A DNA stretch of 64,000 nucleotides from Myotis daubentonii. Taxonomy: Eukaryota; Chordata; Mammalia; Chiroptera; Vespertilionidae. The stretch lies in contig NC_081849.1 of NCBI RefSeq assembly GCF_963259705.1, positions 57,322,093-57,386,092 on the forward strand, read 5' to 3'. Of this stretch, positions 38,525 through 50,319 are shown piece by piece (position 1 is the stretch's first letter; each line of letters begins with the position of its first letter). The translations under genes and the position numbers were made by a program. The notes under the pieces were generated by a model. That model was not told where the DNA came from, did no database searches, and saw only the letters and a program-made list of their open reading frames with translations.

Positions 38525-39400
38525 TTTTTAAACATTCATTCCAGTTACAGATAGAAAATGCAAACAGGGTTATGGTGTTTAAATTAATTTTTCAAGTTCT
38601 TGGCAGCTGTCCAATAACTTTAATGTACATATTTAGAGAGGAAAAGAGATAGAAAACAATTCTACCAGAAATAATTTCAAATGTTTCTATTAGTTCTTAG
38701 TTTGGGAGTTGGGGGTCAGGCAGGGAGGTCAATAGACACAAGCCCTAGATAAGTGTTACAGTAAGAACTAGAGCCATTGTGGGCAAGATGTAGACCAAAG
38801 AAATATGTGTACTTAAAAATGCCATGATATTATGAGGTACACCTTCAAGGAAATATTCCCACATTCACTGACTTGGTCAGACTTGATTTAAAGAAGAGGG
38901 ATCTAATGCAAATCAGCTTATAACAAAGGGGAAGTACGTTGACTTGCATAGGCAAACTGCAGTGAAGGCAAGGGGAGGAGGTAGCTAGAACCAAGACTCA
39001 AACACCATTAGAATTGGTCTCTTGCTTTGTATGTTAGTTTTATCTTCTACTGTTAGATCCACTTTCTATATAGATAGAAACATGGCTGATGGCAGCTTCT
39101 AAGCTCACACACTAACAGCTTATTGATAAGATAATGAAAAGGTTCTAGGGAAAGATTCTGATTGGCCTGGCTTGTGTGATTGACCAATAGTGTGGCTAGG
39201 GTTGTGAGGTCTACTTAGGTTTAGATACCCACCTTTAGACCAAAAACTATGGCCAGGAAGGTGGGTCATGTAGACCCTATTCTAAATCACTGGCTCTTTA
39301 ACCAAAGCTCTCATTATATGGATAAGATAGAAAAGAATACTGAAATAATAATACCTGTAGGATAAATTATAATTAGCATTAACTAGAGAAGGGATAAAAA
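38525..39400. other. Intergenic stretch
   Basis: 39130-39290 (gattctgattggcctggctt, gaccaatagtgtggctaggg) resembles a widespread but unassigned old mammalian repeat. No gene. Confidence 0.35.
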
Positions 39401-39404
39401 CAAT

Positions 39405-40087
39405 CTGTAGAAAATCATCAGGTTATAAAGACAACCTATAAAATGGGAGAAAATATTTGCAAACCATGTATCTGACAACCAGCTGGTATTCAGAATATAT
39501 AAAGAGCTCTTAGAACTCAACAACCAAAAAATAAACAAAATCATTTTTAAATGGGCAAAGGTCTTAAATAGGTATTTCTCCAAAGAACATATACAAATAG
39601 CCAACAAACACATGAAAAAGATACTCAATCATTAGTCATTAAGTCAATGAAAACTGAAATCATAACGTGTGGGCAAGGAGTAGGGAATTTCAAACCCTCA
39701 TACATTACTAGCAGAAGTAAAATAGTGAGACCACTATAGTAAACAGGTTGGTGGCTCTTCAAAAAATTAAACATAGAAAAACCATATGACCCAGTAATTC
39801 AACCCTTAGGCACATACATAAAAGTACTGAAAGCATGTGTTCAAACCAAGATTTGTAAATAAATGAATGTAGCAGCACTATTCTCAATAGCCAAAAGGTA
39901 GAAACAACCCAAGTGTTCATCAGTAGATGATTGGATAAACAAAATGTTCATACAATGGAATATTATTCAGCCTTAAAAGGGACAAATTACTGATACATGC
40001 TAAAACTTATATGAATCTCAAAAATATTCTAAGTGAAAGAATCTAGACATAAAATGTCACATATTGTATGGTTCCATTTATATAAAA
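39405..40087 (+). mobile_element. Old L1, ORF2 tail and 3' region, left part
   Basis: Reads gacaacctataaaatgggag, aaatatttgcaaaccatgta, aaaccatatgacccagtaat and aatggaatattattcagcct in the order of L1 ORF2 end to 3' UTR. Many stops. Continues at 41187 after a Helitron insertion. Confidence 0.85.
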
Positions 40088-41186
40088 CTAGGGGCCCGGT
40101 GCACAAAATTCGTGCACTGGGTGTGTTTGTGGGGGGGGGGGGGGAGTGTTCCTCAGCCCAGCCTGCCCCCTCTCACATACTGGGAGCCCTCAGGCGTAGA
40201 CCCCCATCACCCTCCGATCGCCTGATCGGCCTCTTGCCCAGGCCTGACGCCTCCACCAGAGGTGTCAGGCTTGGACAGGGGACTCCCATCTCCCCCTGAT
40301 CACTGGCCCTGGCCCCCACCCAGGCCTGAGGCCTCTGGCCCAGGAATCATGCCTGGGCAGGGGACCCCCATCTCCCTCTGATCGCTTGCTCCACCCCCCG
40401 CCCAAGCCTGACGCCTCTGACCCAGGCTTCAGGCCTGGGCAAGGGGACCATCATATCCCCCCAATCCCCGGCTCCGCCCCCCTGCCCAGGCCTGATGCCT
40501 CGGCCAGAGGAGTTGACCCTCATCACCCTCGGATCACCAATCACCGGATCGCCCCCTTGACCAAGCCTGAGGCCTCCGGCAGAGGTGTCAGGCCTTGGCA
40601 GGGGACCCCCAGCTCCCCGCGGTTGCAGGCTCCGCCCCTGCTCAGGCCTAACACCTCTGGCCTAGGCGTCCGGCCCAGGCAGCGGGGACCCGCAGCTGCA
40701 GCGGCCCCGCGATCGTGGGCTCCGCTTTAGGCCCAGGCAAGGGACCCCTAGCTCCTGGGACTGCCAGCTTCGACCGTGCCCAGCTCCCATCGCTGGCTCC
40801 ACCCCTACTTCCTGCTATCACTGGCCAGGGTGGAAAAGGTGCCTGATTCTCCAATCATGGCTGGGGGGCAGGGCAAAGGCGGCCCCAGGGCCGCCTTTGC
40901 CCTGCCCCCCAGCTCTTAGCTCCCCCCTGGGTTTCCGATCACTGTCAGAGGCAGGGGGCTTCTTCCTGCTTTCCCTTTCGCCTCCCTGCATTGTGCCTAC
41001 ATATGCAAATTAACCGCCATCTTATTGGCAGTTAACTGCCAATCTTAGTTGGCAGTTAACTGCCAATCATAGTTGGCAGTTAACTGCCAATCATAGTTGG
41101 CAGTTAATTTGCATATAGCCCTGAGTAGCCAATGAAAAGGGTATCGTCGTACGCCAATTACCATTTTTCTCTTTTATTAGATAGGA
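40088..41186 (-). mobile_element. Non-autonomous Helitron family A, copy 2, full length
   Basis: 3' terminus at 40088 (ctaggggcccggtgcacaaa), hairpin, then a poly-G block. 5' end TCCTATCTAATAAAAGAG on the minus strand at 41186, preceded by A. 1,099 bp. Same order as the copy at 12629-13764: GC-rich imperfect repeats, perfect hairpin (40861-40912), palindromic array (41020-41110). Inserted into an L1. Its frames are chance frames. Confidence 0.95.
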
Positions 41187-41435
41187 TACCCATAACAGGT
41201 AAATTCATAGACATACGAAGCAGATTAGTAATTGCCAGGGTTGGGGGAAGGGAGGAATGAGGAACAGTTGCTTAATGGGTAAGGGGACTTCTTTGGGGGT
41301 GATTAAAATGTTTTGGAAATACATAGAGGTAATGGTTGCACAACATCGACAATGCACTAACTGCCACTGAATTGTGCAATCAAAAACGGTTCATTTCTAT
41401 GTTATGTGAATTTCACCTCAATAAAAAAAAATGTT
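41187..41435 (+). mobile_element. Old L1 3' end, right part
   Basis: Resumes the L1 interrupted at 40087: gtaattgccagggttggggg, ggtaatggttgcacaacatc and a tail cctcaataaaaaaaaat. Removing the Helitron restores a continuous L1 3' UTR. Confidence 0.85.
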
Positions 41436-42048
41436 TTTAAATCATCAGCATATAATCTTTAAGCCCCTCTCATTTTCTAGACAGAAACACGGTAGGTATT
41501 CAAAAAGAATTTTAGTGCTTTTAAATATAAATACTACTTTACAGGTAATAGTCTAATTTCATAATACTTGATTTTCTCCATAGGGTTGATTCTTAGGAAG
41601 GTGATGTCTTCATTATCCCACTACAGAATATGCCTTTTGTATCTGGAATTTTTTTTTCAAATTGTAAGACAAAGCTTATTTAGAAAGTTACAGAGGTGGT
41701 AGAAATGAGCCAGCTGGGCTGTGGAGGCTCAGGAAACAAGTTACAGAAGCTAAAGAAGGGCCCTTGGAGCTTAGGAGAGGGAAAGGCCTTGCGGGAAAGA
41801 AGAGGGGAAGAGAAAAGCACTCCCCCAGAGGGAGAGCCTCACATTTTTTCCTTGTTCATGATATTGGACTATCACTAGTTTTCTATACCTGATCTATACT
41901 CTCTCATCCTGAAAGGAATATGTAAGTCACATAATTATATACTTACTAAATAAACAGGCTATTATTTTAAATTCAAATAAAAACAAGCCAATATCGTTGG
42001 CTTCACTGAATAATACTAAGGTGACTGTTAGTGGTGGAAACTCTAATC

Positions 42049-42270
42049 CAGTGGTTCTCAACCTTGGCTGCACATTAGAATCACCTTTGGAATCTTTTTA
42101 AAATCCTGATTTCTGGGCCTCATCCTCTGGAAATTCTGTTTCTTTGTTATGGGGTGAGGCCACAACATTAGTAACAAAGAAACGGAATTTCCGGAGGATG
42201 AGGCCAGAAATCGGCATTTTAAAAAGATTCCAAGGTGATTCTAATGTGCAGCCAAGGTTGAGAACCACTG
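42049..42270. mobile_element. Palindromic hAT-type MITE
   Basis: Both ends read CAGTGGTTCTCAACCTTGGC in inverted orientation, and nearly the whole 222 bp is two arms of about 100 bp with few mismatches around a short centre. Perfect 8-bp duplication ctctaatc at 42041-42048 and 42271-42278. Termini are MER5A-like. Confidence 0.92.
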
Positions 42271-42279
42271 CTCTAATCA

Positions 42280-43215
42280 AACTAGTGGAAGCAAAAAGGG
42301 GAATGTGAATGAAATCTGTAGGAAAGGCAGACCTCAGTGGTGATTGGAGCCTCCCTCTGTCTTTAGCTCCTAATTTTATGACTCGGTGTGCTGGCTTTAC
42401 TCTCAGCCCAGCTCCTTTACAAGGCTGGGAACATGCCTGGCAGCACTCAGGTTATGTCACAGTTTGTTCTAATCACCCCTATTCACCTCTTTGGTTAGGG
42501 AGGGATTCCCACCATAGGCTTGTGGGGATGACCAAATGCACGGCACCTGACTCTGGGAAGATGAGATTGGTAGCAGTGTATCCGTCAAGTCACCTGTAGT
42601 CACAGCCCAGGCAAGGAGTTCGCTGTGTACCTACCATGCAGGACCACACAGGAGTTGCACTCTCAAGCAAAGTGAACAACCAGCGGCTTTGGAGGGAACA
42701 GCCAGCAGCTGTGGGAGGCAGGCTTTGTGGTAATATGAGGGTGGGGTGCCGTGGATCCCACATAAGGATGTGATTGGGTTGCTTAAATAATTCTGTTGGC
42801 TGGCAGGGAACTTAAACCTGCTATGCAGGGATAAGCATCAATTACATCTGGTCTGTTTGATAAGGAGGGGAGCTCGTCTGGGGGACTCTGTGGGAGCAGT
42901 AGGAAGGGAGCTTGCAGTTAGGTTGTGTGAGGCCCTCCCCGTTTCAGAGATTAAGGCAGCACATAGCAAGAATTTAAGGCCTCAAACCACACAGCTTCCC
43001 ACAAGGAATAGACTCCTCCTTTCCCCTTAGTTCAAATTTGAAACTTCCAGGGGGGCTTATTCCCCTTACTCTGGCATGGATCGTATGCCTGCCTTTAATG
43101 TCAGGAGTTTAGAGAGTGATTATCAGTGTCACTGAGCCATAGGATTGAGAATAAAGTTGTGTCCCCAAAGAATCACATCTGTTTTCATAAGATGACTGTG
43201 ATCAAAGGGCGCCAT
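42280..43215. other. Intergenic stretch without recognised features
   Basis: Moderate GC, no splice-flanked frames or transposon ends seen. Confidence 0.35.
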
Positions 43216-43224
43216 AATTTCTAC

Positions 43225-43430
43225 CCACAATGTGTCCCTTTCCTTTGCTTTTCTCTTCCTTTCTCTCTTACCTGTTTCTCTACATTTCTTTTCTCTTCTT
43301 TTCTCTCTTTTCTTCTCTTCAACCTCTGTCTCCTCTCCTCTTCTCTCCACCCTTCTTTTCCTTTTCTTCCTCTGTCTCTTTCTCCTACTTTTCTTCTATT
43401 CTCTCTCTCTCTCTCCCTTATCCTCCACCC
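43225..43430 (+). repeat. Polypyrimidine (CT-rich) tract
   Basis: About 200 bases, almost all C and T on the plus strand, ending in a (CT)n run near 43400-43415. The frames on both strands here are low-complexity artefacts. Confidence 0.9.
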
Positions 43431-44014
43431 GTTTTTAAACAGCTCGTGCCTGCAAACGCCACCCACAGACATCCCTTATTTGAGCAGTAGGGATCTAGTG
43501 GTCATCAGCTTGATTTCTGCTTCTTACCTGCATTATTACCCAGATCATCAGGTAAAGGGTAAAAAATTGGGCAGAGCCCAAATTAGCCATTAGTCTATCT
43601 TTTCTCCCCAAGTTTATGGAAAATTTCCAAGCTTATTAGAAAGTGTACTCTAATTGTGAAAACAAAGTTTCTTTCTTTGTTATAATCTAAAATAGATTTA
43701 TAAAACAAAAATTGTTTTTTTTAAACTTTAGAGGTATTAAATTTGCAATGCAAAACCTCTCAATGCCTTTGTACTTTTCCTGAGAACGATTTCTTCTGAA
43801 TTGCTTTTCAACATGTAGTACCTCTAATTGAAATGATTACTGAACCTTTCTGTCCTATTCACTTTGTGTGAAAAGGTGGTAATGAAAACATCGTTAATGA
43901 AAACCTACTAGCTGAATAAACGCCGTAAAGAGCACACAGTTAACATGGTCAATAAGGTAGTTTGGAATTATGTGCTCAGGTCATTGAAACAGTTCAAGTT
44001 CTAAGAAAATAATA

Positions 44015-44292
44015 CAGTGGGGCCTTGACTTACGAGTTTAATTCGTTCTGTGACGGAGCTCGTAACTCAAATTACTCGTATGTCAAATCAAAAGTGAACA
44101 AGTGAGACGTGATGCTGAGCTGATGTTGTGGCGTTCACTGTGACATTTGCTGCGCCAACTAGCGGTGGGGTATCTGAAGCTGGCTCGTACCCCAAATTTT
44201 AACTCGCAACTCAAAGCAAAAAATTGGCCGAGAGACGGCTCATATCTCTAAAAACTCGTTAGTCGGGACACTCGTAAGTCAAGGCCCCACTG
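44015..44292. mobile_element. Tc1/mariner-type (Tigger-like) MITE
   Basis: Perfect 22-bp terminal inverted repeats (begin CAGTGGGGCCTTGACTTACG) flanked by TA on both sides (44013-44014, 44293-44294). 278 bp, non-coding, with CpG-containing interior. The TIR style is Tigger/pogo-like. Confidence 0.88.
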
Positions 44293-44389
44293 TAGTAACA
44301 TCCTTAACAAACCATTTGAATGACAGCCAATATCAAGCAGAACCAAATACAATTAAAATAGGCTTAAAGCAATGGGTACCTGTACTATT

Positions 44390-44516
44390 TGCTTCCTCGC
44401 TCTCTCTCCTTGCAGGATGTCTTGTTCATATCCCCCAGACCCTGGCCAGTGTGTGGTTTGTAGTAGGGACTCAGTGAATTTCAGTGCCTGCTTGACTGAA
44501 TGAATGAATGAAGGAG
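44390..44516 (+). mobile_element. L2 LINE 3' tail
   Basis: atcccccagaccctggccag, gtagtagggactcagtgaat and (TGAA)n at the end match the L2 3' terminus. Confidence 0.65.
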
Positions 44517-44729
44517 AAGTCATCTAAAATAGCTTCCTTGTGCATTGAGAAGAGCACTTTCAATGGCCTGATGGCCCAAGACGGCCACACATTGAACCCA
44601 GGCTTCCTGGAGCATGTTTGGGAGTCTCTCCCTCCCTGCCACTGTACTATGCAGATAAGAGGAAAAAGGACTCTGTCCCCAAGAATCCTGGATGCCACCT
44701 CCAACGGTGATCGTCTGCAAAACTAATCG

Positions 44730-45345
44730 AGGCCCAAAAGAAAAATTACTTCCAAGCTTAGGCATCATTCTAAAGTTTACCTAAAAAATCATAAGAATGG
44801 GAGAAGAAAATCTCAGCAATTTCATATCCTTGAGTTAGAGAGAGTCTCAGAGGAACCCATGTAATGATAGAGGTGAGGCCTAACCAGAAGATAACACCTC
44901 AAATTTCACAAAATAATAGTGCTTCATACTGTCCCATTTTAAAAAATATATAGCACACTTGAAAAGTTTTCATAAGCAGATGAGAAAAAATATAAATTGA
45001 CTTGGTAATAGTATTCATTCTGGCAAATGATTTTTTTAAAATCAATTCTCAACTTAGATTAAGTTGTAGCTTAGTAAAAATCTCTTTTAAATTATCCTCT
45101 AACTAAAATTTTGTCTATTATGATAAAAGAGTTTAATTTATTTTTACATTTAAACTTGTGGTTGCATGTAGATAACATTCCAAGAATAAATTTGTCTTTC
45201 CAGATTTAAAAATTAATCTGAAAATTTCCAGGATGGGAATTCTGTCAAATTTTTACTATGTATAATGAAAAGGACAGGGATTCTTTTGAGAAGAATGGAA
45301 TTTGACCAAAGAGGACCACCTTTTTGGTTTTCTGTATATTTTTAA
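44730..45345. other. Intergenic stretch without recognised features
   Basis: AT-rich; nothing recognised before the GT/AC repeat. Confidence 0.35.
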
Positions 45346-45354
45346 TTTAAATAT

Positions 45355-45386
45355 ATGTGTGTGTGTGTGTACACACACACACACAT
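45355..45386. repeat. (TG)n(CA)n microsatellite forming a 32-bp perfect palindrome
   Basis: Eight AT/GT dinucleotides run straight into the complementary AC series. A second CA/TA-rich patch lies at 45966-46000. Confidence 0.95.
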
Positions 45387-45431
45387 CTCATGTCTATTAT
45401 ATAATACATAATAATATACATATATGTATAA

Positions 45432-45905
45432 TTAGATGTCTATTGCTGCATGGCAAATTACCTCAAAATCTAGCAGCTTAAGACAACAAACTTTATTTTG
45501 TCCATTTCTGGGATCTGGGTTTGGCTCAGCTGAGTGCCTCTGGCTTAGAGTCTCCCAGAGGCTGCAATCCAGGCCAGGCCTATTGTCTTCTCAAAGCTCC
45601 ACTTGGGAGGATCTGCTTCCATACTGACTCACCTGGCTATTGTCAAGCTCCAGGCCCTCTCTGGCTGTTGGCCAGGCACATCAACACCTTGGATATGGGC
45701 CTCCCACAACATGGTAACTGGTTTAGCTCAGAGTGGACCAGAGAACAAGAGAAAAGGTGTCCAAGACAGAAGCCACTGTCTTTTCTGTAACCTTCTCTCA
45801 GAAGTGATATCCCATCCTTTCTGCCATATTCTATTGATTAGAAATGAGTTCACATGCAAGGGGAGGGGATTAGTTACACAAGTATGAGAAAACCAGGAGG
45901 TAGGG
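45432..45905 (-). mobile_element. Old MaLR-like LTR, antisense
   Basis: tgtctattgctgcatggcaa, attacctcaaaatctagcag and cttaagacaacaaacttta mirror the 3' end of the LTR seen at 12045-12545. agtgatatcccatcctttct and gccatattctattgattaga follow in order. No viral genes adjoin. Confidence 0.55.
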
Positions 45906-45909
45906 GTCA

Positions 45910-48900
45910 CTGGGTTCTTGTAGAGTTAGTCTACTGTGTGTGTACATGTGTGTATATGCATGTGAATACACACACACACACATATATACACACACATACC
46001 CACCTAAATAAACCCACACATTTATAGAGATAAATAATTTATGCTTCAAATACCTGGTTGTTATATCCAACGTGTGATAAAATGAAGCATTCCTGCTAGC
46101 ATAACAAGACTGTCTATAGAGTCTTGCAAAGCTGTCTTCCTTTGCTCTCCTCTCCCTGACTAATGCCTGTTGCCCTTCACACTGTTAAAATAAACTTCAT
46201 TTCTCTATCTCCAAAGTACCCTTTCATGAATCTCTCAGGTTCAGGACCAAGATGCTATCACGCAATGCTCTAAGTCTTGCCATTTTTTGAGTTATTGGCA
46301 TGGTGGTGCATTCGGAGGTAATAGGGGAAGCATTAGTCTCTCCACATCCCCATGGCACACGTCATTATCAGGGTTCTGAAGGAATACTGTCCACATGTAG
46401 TATTTCTTAAACTCTCTCAGGAAGGCAGCCATTTCCACTTCCTCCTTACATACCTTGTTTTCTCTCAAAATGCACACACCATCCTCCAAACTCCTACCTG
46501 TATTGGAACAGGAAGTGCTTCGGGTATGGAAACATTCCTTTACTGTCTGGAATAGCTAGAAATCTCAAGACAGAGCCCCAGCTTAACCAAATAATATAAT
46601 TTTGAATTCCAAACCTGTGTTTCCTTTACTGTGATTTTACATTTTCTCCCAAGTACAGTGAGCCCCCATGTCTAAGCTCTATCACCCCAAACAGCCACTC
46701 TTTGACTACCCCTTGGGCCGAGGGGAGCACATGCCCAGAAGTACTCCCCTAGTTACTAGTTACAGGGTGTGAAAAAGGTGAGGAAGGCAAGAACTCCAGG
46801 TGAGTCCATCTGCTTGGTTCATGGGATGGTGGTAGTGGTGGGGGGTGAGTCCAGAGGACAACCTTAACAGGACTCTCTAAATCATGGAGCCCAGGAAAGA
46901 AGGTCCATTACCTGAAATTAGAGATGGTACTGGGTGGAAAAGTCATATAAATCATAAAAATTATTTTTATTGTAAGATTTCATTGCATGATGTCATTTAA
47001 ATTACTAACCTTTCTCTCACTTTGCTTTAGACTTGACGAGTTATTGATAGAAGTTTATCCTAAGCTGTCAGTAAGCCTGCCTGACCTTATCTTTATGATA
47101 AGGGAGAGAGACATTGTCTTTATTATGCTGCACAATAAAAACAAAACACAAAAAGCATCTGCCCTTCCAAGACACTGTCTCTACCTTCCAAGCATGTTCC
47201 CTACACAAATATCCTAAAATATAGTCCTGAAAAAGGCAGTCACTGCCTCTTCTCCTAAAATGTGCAGTAACATGAAAGACTCATAGAGAATTCCATGAAT
47301 TTCCAACATTCTATTGTCATTTTCATTTTGTGTAAACAGACAAAAAACGATAGCTATAATTAAAATGTTACTTTATTTAAACTTAGAACAGTGAAAATTG
47401 TGATGCTGTGGTCATCAAATAACATAAGAAGATATACCTTTCTTTGCATGTAAGAAGATTTTATTGTGACTGAGATATTGCTCATTCTATGCTCCTTCTA
47501 CATGGTAGAAAATGGCTGGTAATTATTATTTTATCTAATAAATATTTTTTTGCTCACTTAGAAAAATAACATCCAGACTGATGACTGGAATTGTTAACAA
47601 AATTAGAGAGTTTTAAAAATTATGTAGTTTTAATGATAGCTATCATATGCACATTTTCTTCCTCATACATTTTTCACTGGGAAATTATTCTTAAAAACAA
47701 TTACATGTCAACATCTCAGCAAGAATCTTCTGTGAACAATGCATACCACCTTTCTAGGAAAGTATAATTAAATAATAGATTTTTTTTTTTTAGCTAAACT
47801 TCCAGCTTCTCAATTTTACTACTGAAGAAACTGAGGACCAGAGACATTAAGTGACTCAAAGGTGGCCAACAACTAGTTAATGTCATAGCTGAGACTAAAC
47901 CCCACATGCCCTGACTTGGAGCACAAGCTCTTTCTTCTTTTCCAAATCCACATCCATGATATGCTAGAGCTTTCAAACTGGGGTATGCATACCCCTGCAG
48001 GCAGTGGCGGCGTGCCAGAGCGGCAAAGCCACAGGATAAACACAGGGTGTCTTGCTTCAGTGTAAATATTGCTCAAAGATTGGAGGGGAGTTAGGGGGGA
48101 ACCACTTTATTTTTATATTAAAACAAGATTGATTGTAAAGGAGAATGTACCTTTTACGTGAATTTTTTAAATTTCAGGCTGGGTTCCTCAGGCCATAATC
48201 CCACCCCATGGAGTTAACGTTCTCCCTGCTCACTCTGCCTGGGATGCTTCTTTTGTGGAAATTGTGTACCATCACTGTGAGGATGTCTAGGCAGGATCTT
48301 TCATCCAAAAGTACCTTTCCTAACCTCCGTTTTTCACATCCCATAATTAAATTTGCATTATTTTAGTCCTCGTGATCAGTTAAATTGTAATTTTTGGGGG
48401 GAGATGGGACACATTAAGACCTTATAAGAAATGAGTTATTTTCTTAAAAACAGAGCTGGATTTGTGTATTTACTTGTTTGTTGTTTTCTCTTCTTAATCA
48501 GTGTAAATTTTAAAGATTTAAACAAAAAGTCAAGGCTAAACATTTTAATGTGATTTTAGTAGAAATCAGCTGGCTAGTAGTTTACTTCTGTAAAAGGCTC
48601 TCAAAGTATTTTTGCATATGATTCTAAAACTCACATTTGAGTATGAATGAAATTGATCAAGTATTATACATGTCCATGTTTCCATGTGGCTTATTCATGA
48701 ATGATATCTGAAATGCTGTAACATATATTAACAGCAAAAATGGGAGACAAAAGACCAGTAAACTATCTTACACATTTTTCTTAGTGGACCATTCCTCTCA
48801 TTCGATTTCTATTTATGAGATAAAAACCATTTAAATAGTAGTTCTCAGATTATTACTCTCTCCACAGTGACTTGGAGGACTTTTACCCCCCCAGCCCCAC

Positions 48901-49670
48901 CAGGCTGAAATATTTTGTGAAGTACTAAAATAGCATGTGCTTGATTTCTCCAGTGACATATTTTTGATGCTCTATTCTAACACTAGAATTTTTATATGCA
49001 AGTAGCCTGATTCATTTAAAAAAAAACTGTATTTAATTCTTAGGTTTCAAGTTCAAATTGGGAACCAAGAAACCAACTGGTTCCATTAAATCAACATTTA
49101 TGGAATGCAGTGTCAATTCCTGACAGAAGATAGCGATGGCACAGAGAGAGTCCTGCCTCCTAAGTTTCCCAAGCGAGCGGGGAACCAAGTTCATATAAAT
49201 AAGATCGTAAGACAGTGTGCACTAGAGGTACCAATAGAACTTGGGGAGACATCAAGTCTAGCTAAATAGTGGCTTATCGAACTCATTTTCTGCCAGAGGA
49301 AGGACTCCTCAGCTACTGAACCAATATGTGTTTACTGTTGGTCAATAAATTCAGCAAAGTGTTCTTTTTTCCTGGGCACCCGGAGCCTAGGGGTGCCTGG
49401 ATACTGCCACCCCTATCTCCATCCCAGGACTCTAGGGTGAAGCAGTGGCCTTACAAAAATGTAAGGTGGCACACACAAAAATCAGGAAAATAAATCTTAA
49501 TGCAATGTTTTTGCAAAACATCCATAATAAAGAATTTCAAAATTTTAAGTAAAGACAGGATCAACAGAACTGATTTTTTCCCCCTTTTGTCTCAAGTTCC
49601 AATAGGATTTCACCACCCCTACCCTCCACACATGACCAGTGGTCACCAGGCACATCTAATGTTAAGAACC
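45910..49670. other. Intergenic stretch upstream of LRRC72
   Basis: A MIR-like patch is at 47795-47905 (gaagaaactgaggaccagag). A short palindrome GGGGTATGCATACCCC is at 47980-47995. Otherwise no gene, SINE or Helitron found. Confidence 0.4.
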
Positions 49671-49679
49671 TAAATTTTC

Positions 49680-50310
49680 TGATATTCTGCGCTCAAACCA
49701 ATAAAATTGTTGGTTTTGGGGGACTGCCGTTGGGGTCCGCTGACCCACTCTGGCATAGCTGATCACTCGCTCTGCGGCACCCACAGAAGGCACCGCGCGC
49801 AAGGGAAACCACCACGTGGTGGGGCTGCAAGGACCCCACGTGCAAACGTCACAGAAGTCAGGATTTGGCTTCAAATCTCCCTGGTTTGGATTGGCTTTTA
49901 GTCGGCGAGATTGTGGTAACTGTTGGTAACAGTGGGAACAATGAGCTGCGGGCCAGACTGGGTCAGCCATAGGTGCCGCTGGCCGCCCTGGCGTCCTGAT
50001 GGCCTGGGATCCGAAGCATCCGCCCCGCTCCTCCAGACTCTCCACGAGCCTAGCGAGCGCTCCAGGACGTGCCCTGGAGGTCAGCCACAGGGTAAGGGGC
50101 ACCCCCTTCCCCAGACCAAGAGCCCCTCGGGTCCTTGCCCGAAGGGCCAGCCAGCCTGAGGCTGCCCCAGGGGTCTGTGGCGGAGGGGGTGGCGCATTGG
50201 GACCTCACGCTTCCACTAAGGACTGGAGGCTGCCCCTGGTACACACTAACAGACGTACACTGACCTCTTCCTACTCACCACCTGCTGCATATATAATTAT
50301 GGCAGTTTAG
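49680..50310 (+). promoter_or_regulatory. GC-richer, CpG-containing segment, candidate LRRC72 promoter
   Basis: Base composition changes abruptly from AT-rich flanks to CpG-containing sequence (for example ccgcgcgcaag and cctagcgagcgctcc). GGTAAC occurs twice, ten bases apart, at 49915-49930; this resembles RFX half-sites, which are common at ciliary-gene promoters. It contains no recognised transposon. The promoter role is inferred from position and composition. Confidence 0.4.
49941..50091 (+). CDS. LRRC72: Candidate LRRC72 first exon
   Basis: A GC-richer block with several CpGs sits about 4.9 kb upstream of the first certain LRRC72 exon. An ATG at 49941 opens 50 codons (MSCGPDWVSHR... to GGQPQ) and the block ends CACAGG|gtaagg, a good donor in phase 1. 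That phase joins the exon at 55006 in frame. Against it, the peptide is not recognised and phase agreement arises by chance about one time in three. The exon could instead be non-coding, or start elsewhere. Confidence 0.35.
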
Positions 50311-50319
50311 AAAGTAGGT

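Noticed and set aside
43126..43593. 155-codon Phe/Ser/Leu-rich frame
   Set aside because: Translation of a CT-rich tract.
46987..47217. Possible exon (open frame after a tttgctttag acceptor-like site)
   Set aside because: No recognised peptide and no clear donor; does not fit LRRC72 order.
49662..50102. 146-codon minus-strand frame in the CpG-richer block
   Set aside because: Antisense to the candidate LRRC72 exon 1; composition effect, no recognised motif.
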